The notes: a model not told the origin generated them from the sequence alone. A DNA stretch of 64,000 bases from Ascarosepion bandense (GCA_037127315.1 JBBBDQ010000913.1:6164001-6228000), one strand, 5' to 3'. Counted from the stretch's first letter, positions 46,317 through 57,706 are shown. A program made the numbers and translations.

Positions 46317-46768
46317 GTTACCAAAAGATTCCGAAACGGCTGAACCGATTTTCTTAAAAATTTACACAGTTGTACTATAAGCGTCTGCGAATGTTCTTAG
46401 TTAGGTTTTGTGTCGAGGTACCCCCGATAAATATCGAAAATCGATAATCGAAAAGATCGGGTTATAGAAGGAGTGGTCCGATTTTAATCAAATTTGATAC
46501 ACTCATAGACAAAGACACAAGAAACGATATTCAGAAGTTTCAAGATTGCAGTTCTTACAATAGTGCAGAAGATTTGATATCGATACCAGGAAATCAAAAT
46601 TTGACTTACATCCATTCATTTTTCTTTCAGTCTACGGTTTCGCTTTAACTGGAAACAACTCTTGCTTTTTAGTCTTTCGTGCCAACGTCCAAAGACTCTG
46701 AGCTCCAGGACCATGGGTTAGTTTTAAAGCTTTCATTACACCCGAGCAACTCCGGGCTATACTGCTAG
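46232..46768 (+). mobile_element. Helitron-like non-autonomous element, 3' end intact
   Basis: Ends ACACCCGAGCAACTCCGGGC, then TATACTGCTAG, then T. A GC-rich hairpin followed by CTAG is the form of Helitron 3' termini. Body blocks (GGTTCAGC-like CGGCTGAACCGATTTTCTT, GTACTATAAGCGTCTGCGA) are shared with 55010-55723 and 57285-58096. This copy has a (GT)n tract and an internal deletion. Confidence 0.65.
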
Positions 46769-46787
46769 TATATATATATATATATAT

Positions 46788-46925
46788 AATCATCCGCAGA
46801 CAGATCTGTTACTCTTTATCACAGCTCATCAGTACGGTTAGACAGCTGATTGCTTTTTACCCGGGATTGAAACCCGACTGAATTGGCGTTATTCGGCGAT
46901 TCTACCTCTGACCTACTTGCGTTCG
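46788..46925 (-). mobile_element. tRNA-related repeat (family C)
   Basis: Contains CAGACAGATCTGTTACTC, CAGCTCATCAGTACGGTTAG and a GGTTTCAATCCCGGG B-box-like segment. A second copy is at 48022-48145. Confidence 0.6.
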
Positions 46926-47047
46926 GTAGAAGGAGGCACACTTTTAGCGTGTATATTATCATTATACACGCCCAATAGCTGAGAGTGTTTTAATTCATTG
47001 CTGAATGAACGATGCGTAGATGCCAGAGTAGCTACTGTTTTTCAGTC

Positions 47048-47094
<47 letters not shown>

Positions 47095-47104
47095 GCGTAT
47101 TTAG

Positions 47105-47392
47105 GCAGCATTTTTTCATTAATGCATGTTTCATTAAATAATATAGACAAGTTTTGTCTATTTATTTTATGTAAATTTTTTCATAAGCTTAATAGCATTA
47201 TGATTAAATGAAGAAAGAAAATTACAATATTGATACATAATTTTTATGTAAGCCGAAAGCTTAGATTGGATTATTTAAAAAATTATGTGTCAATATTGTA
47301 ATTTTCTTTCTTCATTTAATGATAATATTATTAAGCTTTTATTACATAAAATAAATCGACAAAACTTGTCTATATTATTTAATGAATCATGC

Positions 47393-47400
<8 letters not shown>
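47105..47400. mobile_element. Foldback element, arms about 125 bp, channel intron 1
   Basis: ATTAATGCATGTTTCATTAA and the AATATAGACAAGTTTTGTC block pair with GACAAAACTTGTCTATATTA and AATGAATCATGCATTAAT. The inner arms (ATGAAGAAAGAAAATTACAA) also pair. Flanked by (TA)n on both sides. Confidence 0.85.
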
Positions 47401-47423
<23 letters not shown>

Positions 47424-47834
47424 AAGGGTGGTTCAAAAGCAAATGGACAGTAGGTGGAATAGGTTTGTGTATCGGTTATATTATTATAATAGTGCTCATT
47501 ATTTCCAAAAATGATGAAGCCCCTCCACATTATTCAACTATCCCCCTGCATTTCGACCACCTTGTATATATAGAATTAATGTGAAGACGTTTTTCACTCG
47601 ACTGAGTCGTGTTTTTTCAGTCATGCCGACTTCGAAGTTTCTGGAAGACATTTTTGTGTTATCTTTACTCTTCAGGATTTTTTTTTTAAACATATATATA
47701 TATATATATATATATTGTACGAAAGTGACAGAACAAGTAGATTTTAAACCCACTGTTCAAGCATTTACTTTTATAAAGAGTGCTCGATGCAGAGTAGAGC
47801 TTTATATTGTAATGGTTGTTACAATGGTTTATAA

Positions 47835-47990
47835 AAGCATAGTATCACTACACAAAAATTTTCATGTTTCGGAGCACAACCGCTCCTCTTCGGGTGATAT
47901 ATGGCGTTTCATATGGAGTCCCATGTATCACCCGAAGAGGAGCGGTTGTGCTCCGAAACATGAAAATTTTTGTGTAGTGATACTATGCTT
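47835..47990. mobile_element. Near-perfect 156-bp hairpin (70-bp arms, 16-bp loop), channel intron 1
   Basis: The arms 47835-47904 and 47921-47990 match at about 69 of 70 positions (AAGCATAGTATCACTACACA, CGGAGCACAACCGCTCCTCT). The loop is around CGTTTCATATGGAGT. Confidence 0.92.
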
Positions 47991-48021
47991 ATATTACACT
48001 ATATATATATATATATATATA

Positions 48022-48145
48022 GTCATCCTCAGACAGATCTGTTTCGCTATATCACAGCTCATCAGTACGGTTAGACATTTGATTGCTTCTAGCCAGGATT
48101 GAAACTCGACCGAACTGACATCAGTCGGCGATAAATTAACCTGCA
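48022..48145 (-). mobile_element. tRNA-related repeat (family C)
   Basis: Same order of blocks as at 46788 (ATCACAGCTCATCAGTACGG). Flanked by (TA)n on its left. Confidence 0.6.
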
Positions 48146-48589
48146 AGAAGTCTCTCAAACATATTTTGTTAGATAATTCAAACAAGTTTTGTATTTTTCA
48201 GTCCAATTTTCAATTTTTTCTAGTGTTTTCACTACATTTGCCAAAATTTATATTAACTTTTATTTCATATATTTTTTCCGAGTACTTTCGAATGTTGCTA
48301 AATTCGTTTTCAAGGATTACTTTGTGTGTCGTTACACAACTGGCTTTAATTCTGCCGTTCTCACTTTTACGTTTACTGGAACCAATTTCAAGATCTCCAG
48401 GTAACAACATATGAACGGTCAAAGTTAAATTGTTTATGTGTGTGTGGCGGGGTTACATTAAGAACAATTCAATATACGGTCACCTATAAATTAGAAAGAT
48501 TTAATAAAACAAAGGTGTATAAACAGAGCTTGTCCATATTTTGCAAACGTATTTGATATGTATATAGAGAAAGATTTTCTAAACCTATA

Positions 48590-48770
48590 CTGTTAAATAT
48601 AAGAGACAATGAATGTCTATTATGTTTAATCATGAGCCGTTCTAAATCGTATTTTGGCTTTAATTTCAGGTGAAAATAAAGACAAAATTTCTCCAACATT
48701 TGGATAATTTTTATTAAGTTGGTTCCAAGATTTCGGCTAACATAAATTATCTGCTGCCTCGATACACTAT
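48590..48770. repeat. Half foldback, family G, channel intron 1
   Basis: TAATCATGAGCCGTTCTAAA and TGAAAATAAAGACAAAATTT. Ends at (TA)n near 48771. Downstream 48790-49000 shares the GCATTTTTTCATTAATGCAG block with 47105. Confidence 0.65.
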
Positions 48771-49488
48771 ATATATATATAGATATAAATATAGATTGTG
48801 TGTATTTTGGCAGCATTTTTTCATTAATGCAGGTTTCATTGAATAATATAGACAAGTTTTGTCTATTAATTTTGTGTAAGATCCGTTTGTACCGTCTGAT
48901 ATACTTGATGGTGATATCGTTGAAAGACAACAAAAAATCACAGTAATTGTTGATTTTTTTATCGGGTCTAAGCTTTCGGCTCACATAAGCCATTATCAAA
49001 GAATAAATATTGACACACAGTAAACATAGAACATTTAAGTTATTAACAATAAAGAGAATTAAATTGAAAATACAAGTCCATCCCTACCGTGGCGGATGAC
49101 CGAAGACAGTGACAAAATTGTGGCGTTGTGGCCCCTGATCTGATTACAGGCATTTGAGTACGTTATTGGAAATATCAAAATTGATTATATTCAAACCAGG
49201 TTGCTACATTAAACAATTTAAACCTGGTTTGAATACAATCAATTTTGTACAGATATATATATATGTATATCAAGACGACAATTTTTCCTCTCACTTCCAC
49301 AAAATATACGCAGCTCCACATATAGCCAATTTTATTTTTATTTAATCAGTTTGTCTGACAATCGCAAGAGCGTGAAACCCAGGATCACAAACTCACACCT
49401 ATATATATATATATATTTTTTACCAATAATCGTATTTAAGTAGTTATTCTGTTTTTAATTAAACAGTATTTTATATTTATATCTACCG

Positions 49489-49615
49489 GCCTGATTATTT
49501 TACGATAAATTTTATTACGAAAATGTGTGCTATCCAGCAGGATTCGAACCTGCGACCCCTATTTACATAGGGGAAGCTAACATTTGTTCTGGTACTGTCT
49601 TAACCACTCGACCAA
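49489..49615 (-). mobile_element. tRNA-Leu/Ser-like SINE head
   Basis: The minus strand reads TGGTCGAGTGGTTAAGAC (A box), a long variable arm around CCCCTATGTAAATAGGGG, and GTCGCAGGTTCGAATCC (B box), so it resembles a class II tRNA. It continues into a shared downstream body ending CAGGCCGGTAG, also seen at 7438. That makes it a SINE more than a functional tRNA gene. Confidence 0.65.
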
Positions 49616-49632
49616 ATATATAATAAATAATT

Positions 49633-49734
<102 letters not shown>

Positions 49735-49789
49735 TTTTAAATAAAATATATATATAAATATATATATAGCTTTATTATACTATGATATG

Positions 49790-50005
49790 GATATCATATT
49801 TCTGATCAGAGTACAATTAAACAACATTTCTTAGAAAAACATAGCAATGTAGGCAATATCAGACAGATTTTAGTCAACAGTACAATAATCCTCACTCATA
49901 CAAATATTAAAAAGAATTTTCAGATATTGGAGGCCATCTACATTAAATCTAAACAACCCACACTTAATAAAACCACGTTTAAATCTGGTCATAGCTCATT
50001 ACATT
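49790..50005 (+). pseudogene. Penelope-like element endonuclease (GIY-YIG) C-terminal relic
   Basis: One frame reads STIKQHFLEKHSNVGNIRQI, then FQILEAIYIKSKQPTLNKTT, resembling the end of the GIY-YIG endonuclease domain of Penelope-like retroelements. No upstream reverse transcriptase is attached. Confidence 0.55.
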
Positions 50006-50214
50006 GCATTTAAAAATATGGTTCCGTTGACATTTCGAGCTCTCGCGCGGTGTGACGTCATAGAACCGCATTACAAATTTGCGAACTGCGTTTGCTATTT
50101 TTGGTAAGTGTTGCCGTTGCTTAGCGGAGTTTTATATCAACACAAGATAAAATCGTCACTGATGGTGGATGTTTTTGTGTTAGCATCCTTGTAACCTCTC
50201 TGAAGATGGCTCAT

Positions 50215-50380
50215 GTGAGCCGAAAGCTTAGAACCAACTTTATAAAAAATTATCCAAATGTTGGAGAATTTTTGTTTTTATTTTCAACTGAAATTAATGC
50301 AAAAATACGATGTTTAGAACGGCTCATGATTAAACATAATAGACATTCATTGTCTCTTATATTTAACAGTATATGTTTCG
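50215..50380. repeat. Half foldback, family G, channel intron 1
   Basis: GAGCCGAAAGCTTAGAACCA, TACGATGTTTAGAACGGCTC and CATTCATTGTCTCTTATATT. Confidence 0.65.
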
Positions 50381-51089
50381 AAAATATATATATATATATG
50401 ATACGATAATAAATAGGAAACGACAGGAAACATTTATGAATGTACAGTACAAAGTTTCGCTTTTATTAAAGCTTCATCAGAAGAAGAAACTTAGAGGAGA
50501 AAAGAAAATTCTGCTATTTTCATTTTTGTGTTATTTTCTTTTCATTGGTTAGTAGACCTTTTGTATATTAGCCAATGAAAAACAATCAGCACAAAAATCT
50601 TAAATATTATAATTTTTTTTCTCTTCTTTATTTCGTTTTCTGATGAAACCAAAAGCAAAAACATGTTAAATTCGTAAACGTTTCCTATTTGTTCGTTATC
50701 CAATAACTATCATATTCTAATCCACATTTGAGCTATAATTGATATATAATCGTGAACGGGGGTTTGAGAGTCCTGCCTTTGTTCAGACTGTTGATAACGT
50801 GCACTCTCCCAGAAACTGTAACTAAGGTCGGCTCAGCATAGTTGTAGCATAAACCACAGGTGGGATCTGGGGTTGTTGAACAAACAGAATGTGCTTGAGC
50901 AAGCGTCTGTAATAAGGATCAGCTAGCCGCTTCAGTAGACAACTATCCTCGAATACGAATGGCTACATATATAGAATTATTAAAAAGATATTGGTCAGAG
51001 TCAAATTAAACTAGTAAACAATACATATTTAAAGAAAAAATAGAAGATAAAGATTTAACATGCAAAGATTTTAAATGTTAAAACTAAGA

Positions 51090-51325
51090 AAATCGGCTGA
51101 TTACGCTACCAAGGTTTCAACCTTTCAGCATCGCCAGGCGTTACAAAGAAAAAAAAATGAAATGGAATGTCTTTTTTTAGGGTAGGGGAAATAAAATCTG
51201 AAAAATCTGAAATAGGGAAAAAAAGTTGAATGGATTATTATTTTTTTTTTTTTTTGTCACTTAAAGTAACGCCTAACGATTCCGAAAAGTTGAAACCATG
51301 GTAGCGTAATTGGGTAGTTTTTGTA
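51090..51325. mobile_element. Foldback element in channel intron 1
   Basis: GCTGATTACGCTACCAAGGT and TTGAAACCATGGTAGCGTAA pair across about 230 bp. It shares arm sequence with 5610-5681. Confidence 0.7.
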
Positions 51326-51404
51326 TTTATATATATATATTCCATAAGTAAAGGTAAGTTTGGGAAAAATCCGGGGCGGAAATTGATGTTTTGGTAGTAT
51401 TGGA

Positions 51405-51700
51405 TAGCGAATAAATTACCGGGATTGTTCCTCTATCTACATCGGAGAAACAAGTAGAAATCTAAAACAACGTATATATGAACACAAAAAAGACATCACT
51501 AATAATAATCTAACAATTGCATTAATGATTCACAGAAATAAATTCAACCACAATTTCGATTTTTAAAATGCCACACTAATAAAAAGAGTAAACAATTTAT
51601 TCAGAAGAAAAGTTCTCAAAAGCGACGCCATCCAGTACGACCAAAAAGTACGATCAATTTGCGCCCCGGATTTTTCCCAATCTCACCTTTACTTCTGGAA
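51405..51700 (+). pseudogene. Penelope-like element endonuclease (GIY-YIG) core relic
   Basis: The frame reads YRDCSSIYIGETSRNLKQRI, then YEHKKDITNNN, with the Y-I-G-E-T-x-R core of GIY-YIG nucleases. It degrades after 51560. Confidence 0.7.
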
Positions 51701-51734
51701 ATTATACTAAAACAGACGAACATACATTATATAT

Positions 51735-52205
51735 ATTTCCCTATGCCTCTTCTATAAGTACTTTCACGGCTTCTGCTCCGATGAACTTAGATCATTGGTG
51801 CCGCCTAGGTATGAATTTACACAAGATACTAGATTAGCAACTACGTCCCACCCTTCTACAGTGAAACAGATAAGATGTAACCGCAATTTCTACTCCAGCA
51901 GCTTCTTTTCTCGCGCTTCCCGCCTGTGGAATTCCCTTCCACATGCCTGCTTCCCCGACAGCTACAATCTGCAGTAGTTTAAATGTAAGGTCAGTAGACA
52001 CCTTTTAACACACTAACTTGCACCTATTCTCTCAAACACTCTCACCATCTAACCAACCCTCATTCTCGGTATCCTTACTCGTCTATCACCCTCCTTCTGA
52101 CATTTCCTATATCTAACCATCCTTTTCTCATCACTTCCCCGACCCTATGTAACCCCTTGCGCAACAGTGTCAGTGGAATGCCTTGCTCGGGGTGAAACGA
52201 TTAAA
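51735..52205 (+). mobile_element. LINE family B 3' fragment
   Basis: Contains TRLATTSHPSTVKQIRCNRN, FYSSSFFSRASRLWNSLPHA and the tail CCTTGCTCGGGGTGAAACGA, with a stop after NLQ. Confidence 0.85.
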
Positions 52206-52284
52206 ATATATATCTATATCTATATTTTAATTCAGATACTTTAATCCAAGCGAAAAAAGCAGGAAGGTAAATTTCAAAAACCCG

Positions 52285-52460
52285 ATCCTAATTAATATTA
52301 AAAATTTTATTTTAATATTAAAAAATGATACAGGAAGAGAGCTCCATGTAATAAAATATTACAGAGCAAATATAAATTAAAAAAGGATTAATTCAATGAT
52401 GTTGAATGGCCATTTCGATATGAAAATCCCCACGGGGGATAACACATCACCTCAGCAACC
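52285..52460 (-). repeat. Dispersed repeat (family E)
   Basis: GATCCTAATTAATATTAAAA, AATGATACAGGAAGAGAGCT, AATGGCCATTTCGATATGAA and CACATCACCTCAGCAACCG align along the whole copy at 21800. Confidence 0.75.
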
Positions 52461-52796
52461 GAAAAATCCTTTCAGAAACTGGAGAAAAATCAGTCTAATT
52501 TTCCTTTTTAAATAGATTTGCAAAGAAAATAAAAAAGAAAAGAAAAAAGAAAAAGAAAAAAGAAAAAGATAAAACAAAATAAAATCAAATAAACAAGAAA
52601 AGAAAAAATTGACATCGTCTGGGTTCGCAAAAAAAAGGAAAGAGAATTGTAACTTAAAAATTAACAGACGCCCGTGTTGAATTGATGTAAGGTTAAGCAA
52701 CACGGAAAAAAGGTGGGAGATAAGAGAGATAAAGGAAGGAAGGGAGGGAAAAAGAAAAGAAAAGAAAGAAAAAAATTTTTATATATTACAGACGCT

Positions 52797-52799
<3 letters not shown>

Positions 52800-52853
<54 letters not shown>
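52800..52853. repeat. (TA)n directly inside channel intron 1
   Basis: About 26 TA units beginning 14 bp downstream of the exon 1 donor (minus strand). Confidence 0.95.
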
Positions 52854-52857
<4 letters not shown>

Positions 52858-52867
52858 AAATTATTAC

Positions 52868-53410
52868 CTTGGCTGCTATTGAAGAATTTGGATATTCCAT
52901 AATTCTCCATATTTTCGGCTTCCATTTTTCCCAACATGTCCTTTGAGTAGCATCTTCAGTAATGCCAAAAATATCCGATACCTGATCTTCCTCAATATCG
53001 TCTTCTACTCCAAGATTGTCCAGTTCGGCTACAGTTTTTTGTGCTTCTCTATGAGACCGGTAATTTGACCAGCAGCAGGATTCGATCTGTTTTTCATCCA
53101 ATCCCCAAAAATTGAGTTCGTCTTCAAAGAGAGGACCGCACACATCTGTCGGTACGTGAAGACTCCCTGTCCTATAATAGTTAAGAATCATGCAAAAGAC
53201 TCCTGGATGACGATCAAAAAAATACTCTTCAGTCTCTGGATCGAAATCAGGATTGTTAGTGGTTGTTTCTGTTAGCCACGAGAGGCGCGTATCCGGAATG
53301 TTCTTTAAGGTGGATTTGTAGGTCTCGTAGCGAACGCCACCCACATTAATCATAATTCGGTTTTCATGTTTTTTAGCTGACGATATTAACATTGGTGATA
53401 TTTCCATCAT
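52868..53410 (-). CDS. Shaw: Shaw-type (Kv3-like) voltage-gated K+ channel, exon 1: N-terminus and T1 domain
   Basis: This exon encodes the cytoplasmic N-terminus and T1 tetramerization domain of a Kv alpha subunit, which restricts assembly to the same subfamily. Counting from the Met at 53410, residues 18-125 form T1: [15 protein letters not shown], then [10 protein letters not shown] and [10 protein letters not shown]. The zinc-binding HX5CX20CC motif of Shaw/Shab/Shal-type T1 domains is intact (H85, C91, C112, C113); Shaker-type channels lack it. Spacing and sequence fit invertebrate Shaw best. The exon ends at codon AAG (K181) followed by GTAATA, a good donor in phase 0. Start choice: the ATG at 53491 has TAA directly upstream, a poor context and a Lys-rich low-complexity leader. 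The paired ATGs at 53410/53407 have A at -3, and the second has G at +4. They also place T1 at the usual distance from the start. Reading past the donor runs into (TA)n, so the longer open frame there is not coding. No promoter is recognised. Family call is firm; start is probable. Confidence 0.93.
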
Positions 53411-53619
53411 TATGGTTTTACTATTTTTTCTTTTTTTTTTATTTCCTTTTTCTTTTTTCTTTATTCTGAATGTTTTTTGGTATTTACACATTTATAAGGC
53501 TACCATCCGTTCATGTTTCGAATGCTGTTGACGCATATAGTCTGATGCTCCTGCTATATATTTATAGATACTCGATAAAATCCAAAGAAGAAACTGCAAT
53601 ATTATTGGTCCTGAGCTGG

Positions 53620-53880
53620 CATCTCGGTTTCAGTCCCTTTCCACTCGTCATAACGTAGTTTCCTTGTGTCTTTTCTATAATGGTACTTTGACTTTATGAA
53701 TTTAAGCGCAGTACTAGATTGGCGGCAAGGTCTCCTCATCTTACAGTTGAAATAGATGTAACCGTAATTTCAATGCTAGCAGTTTCTTTTCAAGTACTTT
53801 TTGCTTGTGGAAGTCACTTCCAGCTTCTTGCTTCCCAATCAATTTTGATCTTCAAAAATTTAAATCCAATATCAATTGTT
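53620..53880 (+). mobile_element. Decayed LINE family B relic upstream of channel exon 1
   Basis: CTTTCCACTCGTCATAACGT, CTTGTGTCTTTTCTATAATG and ACTAGATTGGCGGCAAGG follow LINE B with many changes. It is not an upstream channel exon. Confidence 0.6.
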
Positions 53881-54689
53881 ATCTTCTGTCTTCTTAATTC
53901 TCGTTCTTTCATTGTGCTTTCTCCTTAATGATCTTAATATATTTTTCCTTTCTTTTCTTTCTTTCCCATTTTTTGTTTTTTTGTTTAAATACTTTTTCCT
54001 GCTTTTTTACTTGTCTTCCGACATGTTTATTATTGTTATTTTAGCAACTGTTAATGTTGTTTGTTTGATTCTTGAAGAAATAATTCCTTCATATTTTTTC
54101 ATTTAAATTTTTCTTTATTTTCCTGCACATTTTACGTAGATTTTTCTATTTTATTTTCAAATCGTTCTTTTTTTCTCCTAAATTTTTCCTTAGTTTCAAC
54201 TGCTTTTTTTTGTTCTTCAATTTCTTTAAATAAAAATGAATCTATTTAATTTTTGTTTAGATCATAGATTGCAATATTACGCCTTCTTTAAATATGTTTC
54301 TAAATTCTTTTTGTTTCATTTTATTTTCTTTTAGAATTCGACAAATAACTTGAATTCGTATATTCTTTGATTAAGTCTCCAAAATTTTAGAGGCATCCAC
54401 GCGTTTGACCACATGCAAATCAGTTATCTGCCCACACGTGGGATTTTACGACGACCCGAACTCGATACTGAGGGTTTGCCACTGTAAGAAAAGAAAAGAA
54501 AAAGAGATTAAAGAAAATGAAAAGACAATGTCAGATTGGAAAAAAAGAAATAACAAATATATAAAAAAAAACATTACATTACATCGCCATTCTTCATTGA
54601 ATCTATTCTTTAGACCTATGATATCCAAAATCAAGAGTGCACCCCACAAATTAGCTAAAGTTATTACAAAATCCTAAATTCTTATTTAG

Positions 54690-55000
54690 AAACCATCAAC
54701 TCAACATCCATTAAGCACTCTGATGACTTAATCCAGAGAATACGAAACAGAAATCTAGAGAACAAGGTAATGGCTAACTTAAACATGAAATCACTATATA
54801 CCCGTCACAAAGTGCCTCAACTTATTGAGAAACGTACATAAAATTATGTAAACAAACCACTAACTATTGTTTCTTCTCTTTTGATAAAAATTTCTATAAG
54901 AAAAACAATTCAGCTTACCTATGTGGTGTCCTTGCTTGTCTTTTCTTAGAATTTTTAGAATCCAGTTCATTTAAATAAATCACATCTAAAAGCTCTACTA
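54690..55000 (+). pseudogene. Possible Penelope-like reverse transcriptase relic
   Basis: LIQRIRNRNLENKVMANLNM and KSLYTRHKVPQLIEK resemble the D-x-K-S-L-Y/F-T-N motif region of Penelope-type reverse transcriptases, with the metal-binding position altered. A second copy is at 55885-56150 (VMASLDIKSLYK). Very short; weak call. Confidence 0.4.
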
Positions 55001-55009
55001 TCTAAATCT

Positions 55010-55723
55010 ATCTATCGAAACTTATGTATAAACTTATGTATGTATGTGTGTGTGTGTCATTTACCTATAGACTCCGAAACAGCTAAACCGATTTTCTTGA
55101 AAATTTATACAGTTGTACTATAAGCGTCTGCGAGTGTTCTTAGCTAGGTTTAATGTCGAGGTAACCCCGATAAATATCGAAAATCGATAATCGAAAAAAT
55201 CGGCTTATAGAAGGAGTGGTCCGATTTTAATCAAATTTGATACACTCATAGACAAAGACATTAGAAATGATATTCACAAGTTTCAAGGTTACAGTTCTTA
55301 CAATAGTGCAGAAAATCGATAATATATATATATATATAAAAGGCAAAATGTTTGTGTGTGTCTGTTTATCTGCCTGTATGTCTGTATTTTTTCAGCCCTT
55401 ATTTTAGTTTTTGCTTCGGGTTTGGCTCTAAGTAGTTATAATTGTAGTTCTTAGCCTCAGCCATGATACCATTTACTCAGAGGACATATTTAGCCTTCAA
55501 AATTCAGTTTACGACGAAAAAAACTTATTTGATATCGATACCAGGAAATCAAAATTTGACTTACATCCATTCATTTTTCTTTCAGTCTACGGTTTCGCTT
55601 TAACTTGAAACAACTATTGCTTTTTAATCTTTCGTGTCAATGTCCAAAGAGTCTGAGCTCCAGGGCCATGGATTAGTTTTAAAGCTTTCATTACACCCGA
55701 TCAACGCCGGGCTATACTGCTAG
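55010..55723 (+). mobile_element. Helitron-like non-autonomous element
   Basis: GATTTTCTTGAAAATTTATA, TATCGAAAATCGATAATCGA, CAGTCTACGGTTTCGCTTTA and the 3' end CCCGATCAACGCCGGGCTAT, then ACTGCTAG at 55720-55723. Confidence 0.7.
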
Positions 55724-55884
55724 TCTAAGATACATAGGTGACGTTCTTTTAATTTATACTCAAAATAAATCTATTACACATAATAAAGAAACTTAATAAA
55801 GTTGAACCTACCATCAAATTTTCGTGTGAATTTTAAATAGACAAATTTTTTTTCAGTTGCCATGAAAATACCTGTAGAAAAGAC

Positions 55885-56150
55885 TTAATCCAGAGAATAC
55901 GAAACAGAACTATGGTAAACAAGGTTATGGCTAGCTTAGACATCAAATCACTCTACAAAATGCCGCAACATATTGAGAAACCCCCCTCAAAAAATCCAAA
56001 GAAATGTTTCCTCTACCTTATAAAATTATATAAACTAACCACTGTTTCTTCTCATTTAATAAAAATGTCTATAAGCAAAAAATTCAGCTTATCTATGTTG
56101 TGTCCTTGCTTGTCTTTTTTTAGAATATTTAGAATCCAGTTCATTTAAAC
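55885..56150 (+). pseudogene. Possible Penelope-like reverse transcriptase relic, second copy
   Basis: NKVMASLDIKSLYKMPQHIE parallels the copy at 54760. The 3' part (GAATCCAGTTCATTTAAACA) is shared with 54955 and 56320. Confidence 0.4.
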
Positions 56151-56445
56151 AAATCGCATCTAAAAGTTCTCCTTATCTAAGATGTATGCACCCTTGTGCA
56201 AATTAATTGAAACAAAATGAATGGTGTCCTCCTCGGATCTTTCACACTTTCCCTGATCACTAATACGTTGTCTCTTGGCGTTGTTTTTTCTTTTTCTGTC
56301 TTTTCATAGATCTTTTAGAATCCGATCCATTTAAACAAATCACATCTAAAAGCTCTCCTTGCCTCAGATGTATACACCCTTGTGCAAATTAATTGCAACA
56401 AAATGAATGGTGTCCTCCTCTGATCTTTCACACTTTCCCGATATC
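56100..56445. repeat. Direct duplication of about 190 bp
   Basis: CACCCTTGTGCAAATTAATT occurs at about 56189 and 56378, and TGAATGGTGTCCTCCTC at 56218 and 56404. The intervening blocks also match. Confidence 0.75.
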
Positions 56446-56459
56446 CATTGCACCAGAAT

Positions 56460-56580
56460 TAACATTCTTCTTCTTCTTCTTCTTCTTCTTCTTCTTCTTC
56501 TTCTTCTTCTTCTTCTTCTTCTTCTTCTTCTATTATTATTACTATTATTATTATTATTATTATTAAAAAAATAATAATAA
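56460..56580. repeat. (CTT)n followed by (ATT)n
   Basis: About 23 CTT units then ATT/AAT units. The Arg- or Glu-repeat frames here are spurious. Confidence 0.95.
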
Positions 56581-56705
56581 TATATGACAGAAGTAAATAC
56601 ATACAGAAAACTCGGAATGGAGGTCCGAAGGTGGTTGGCTGTAAACACTGACAAATTTTGGGAAACTCCTGCAGATAAACCTGTCCCAAATCCGATGCCC
56701 ACTAA
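56581..56705. repeat. Dispersed repeat (family J)
   Basis: GAAAACTCGGAATGGAGGTC, AAGGTGGTTGGCTGTAAA and TCCTGCAGATAAACC. The second copy is at 58450-58860, split by an insertion. Confidence 0.7.
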
Positions 56706-56908
56706 AAAATTTAGAATTTTTACAAACTAACTATTATGGGATCTTCCCTTTGTATATGATAATAGACTCAACTGATTGTACATATACTCCTGCCATAGAG
56801 AGATCCGTTAGAGTTATTGCTGTTTCTGTAACAAACTGCTTTTTAAGGGGCGGGGTTGTTAGCCCTGCACCCAACCCTGGAGGACCGGTGGACCATTCTT
56901 GGTCCTTA

Positions 56909-57027
56909 CGTTTACAGCGCCTGGTATTCCCAAATGGTCACCCATTTAAGTACTGACCAAGCTCGATATTGTTTAACTTCGGTGACCGGACGGGAACCGG
57001 TGTATTCAACATGATATAGCTGTAGAC
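56909..57027 (-). ncRNA. 5S rRNA-like sequence (5S-derived repeat or pseudogene)
   Basis: On the minus strand it starts GTCTACAGCTATATCATG and runs 119 bp through GAAGTTAAACAATATCGAGC, GGTCAGTACTTAAATGGGTG and GGGAATACCAGGCGCTGTAA. These follow 5S rRNA over its full length, including the internal promoter region, with many substitutions. It continues directly into a non-5S sequence at 56750-56908, suggesting a 5S-headed retroelement instead of an rRNA gene. Confidence 0.75.
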
Positions 57028-57284
57028 ATTCATATAATATCCTACAATTTCTAGTAACTTCGAAAGAACGGGTCGTCTCTCCTTAAATTCGGAATGTCAA
57101 AAATGATACTAACTTTGGTTTTAAAACATCGAATGCACACGAAACATGCCTGACCAATGAAAATGAAACAACACGAAAGAAAAAATACCAGAATGCCTTT
57201 CTTCTTTTTCTCCATCTCTCATTCTCTGATGAAGCTTTAATAAAAGTGAAGTATGTTAGAATGATAAACGTTTCGTATTTGTTC

Positions 57285-57323
57285 TTTATCTTTTCACAGA
57301 TATCTAAACTTATTTATAAATGG

Positions 57324-57389
<66 letters not shown>

Positions 57390-57646
57390 GTTACCTATAG
57401 ACTCCGAACGGTAGAACCGATTTTCTTGAAAATTTACACAGTTGTACTATAAGCGTCTGCGAGTGTTCTTAGCTAGGTTTTGTGTCGAGGTACTCCCGAT
57501 AAATATCGAAAATCGATAATCGAAAAAAATCGGGTTATAGAAGGAGTGGTCTGATTTTAATCAAATTCGATACACTCATAGACAAAGACACAAGAAACGA
57601 TATTCAGAAGTTTCAAGGTTGCAGTTCTTACAATAGTGCAGAAAAT

Positions 57647-57706
<60 letters not shown>

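Noticed and set aside
49489..49615. Functional tRNA-Leu/Ser gene
   Set aside because: The A and B boxes are good, but the sequence continues into a body shared with 7438-7565, as expected for a SINE, and the acceptor stem does not clearly pair.
52661..52857. Extension of the channel frame past K181 into Ile/Tyr repeats
   Set aside because: It lies beyond a good GTAATA donor and encodes only (TA)n-derived residues; exon 2 continues the protein in phase.
53411..53491. Upstream ATG at 53491 as the channel start
   Set aside because: Poor start context and a Lys/Asn low-complexity leader; the ATGs at 53410/53407 fit the family better, although the longer form cannot be fully excluded.
56909..57027. 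Functional 5S rRNA gene
   Set aside because: Too many substitutions in conserved positions and no 3' T-run terminator; fused to another repeat body.
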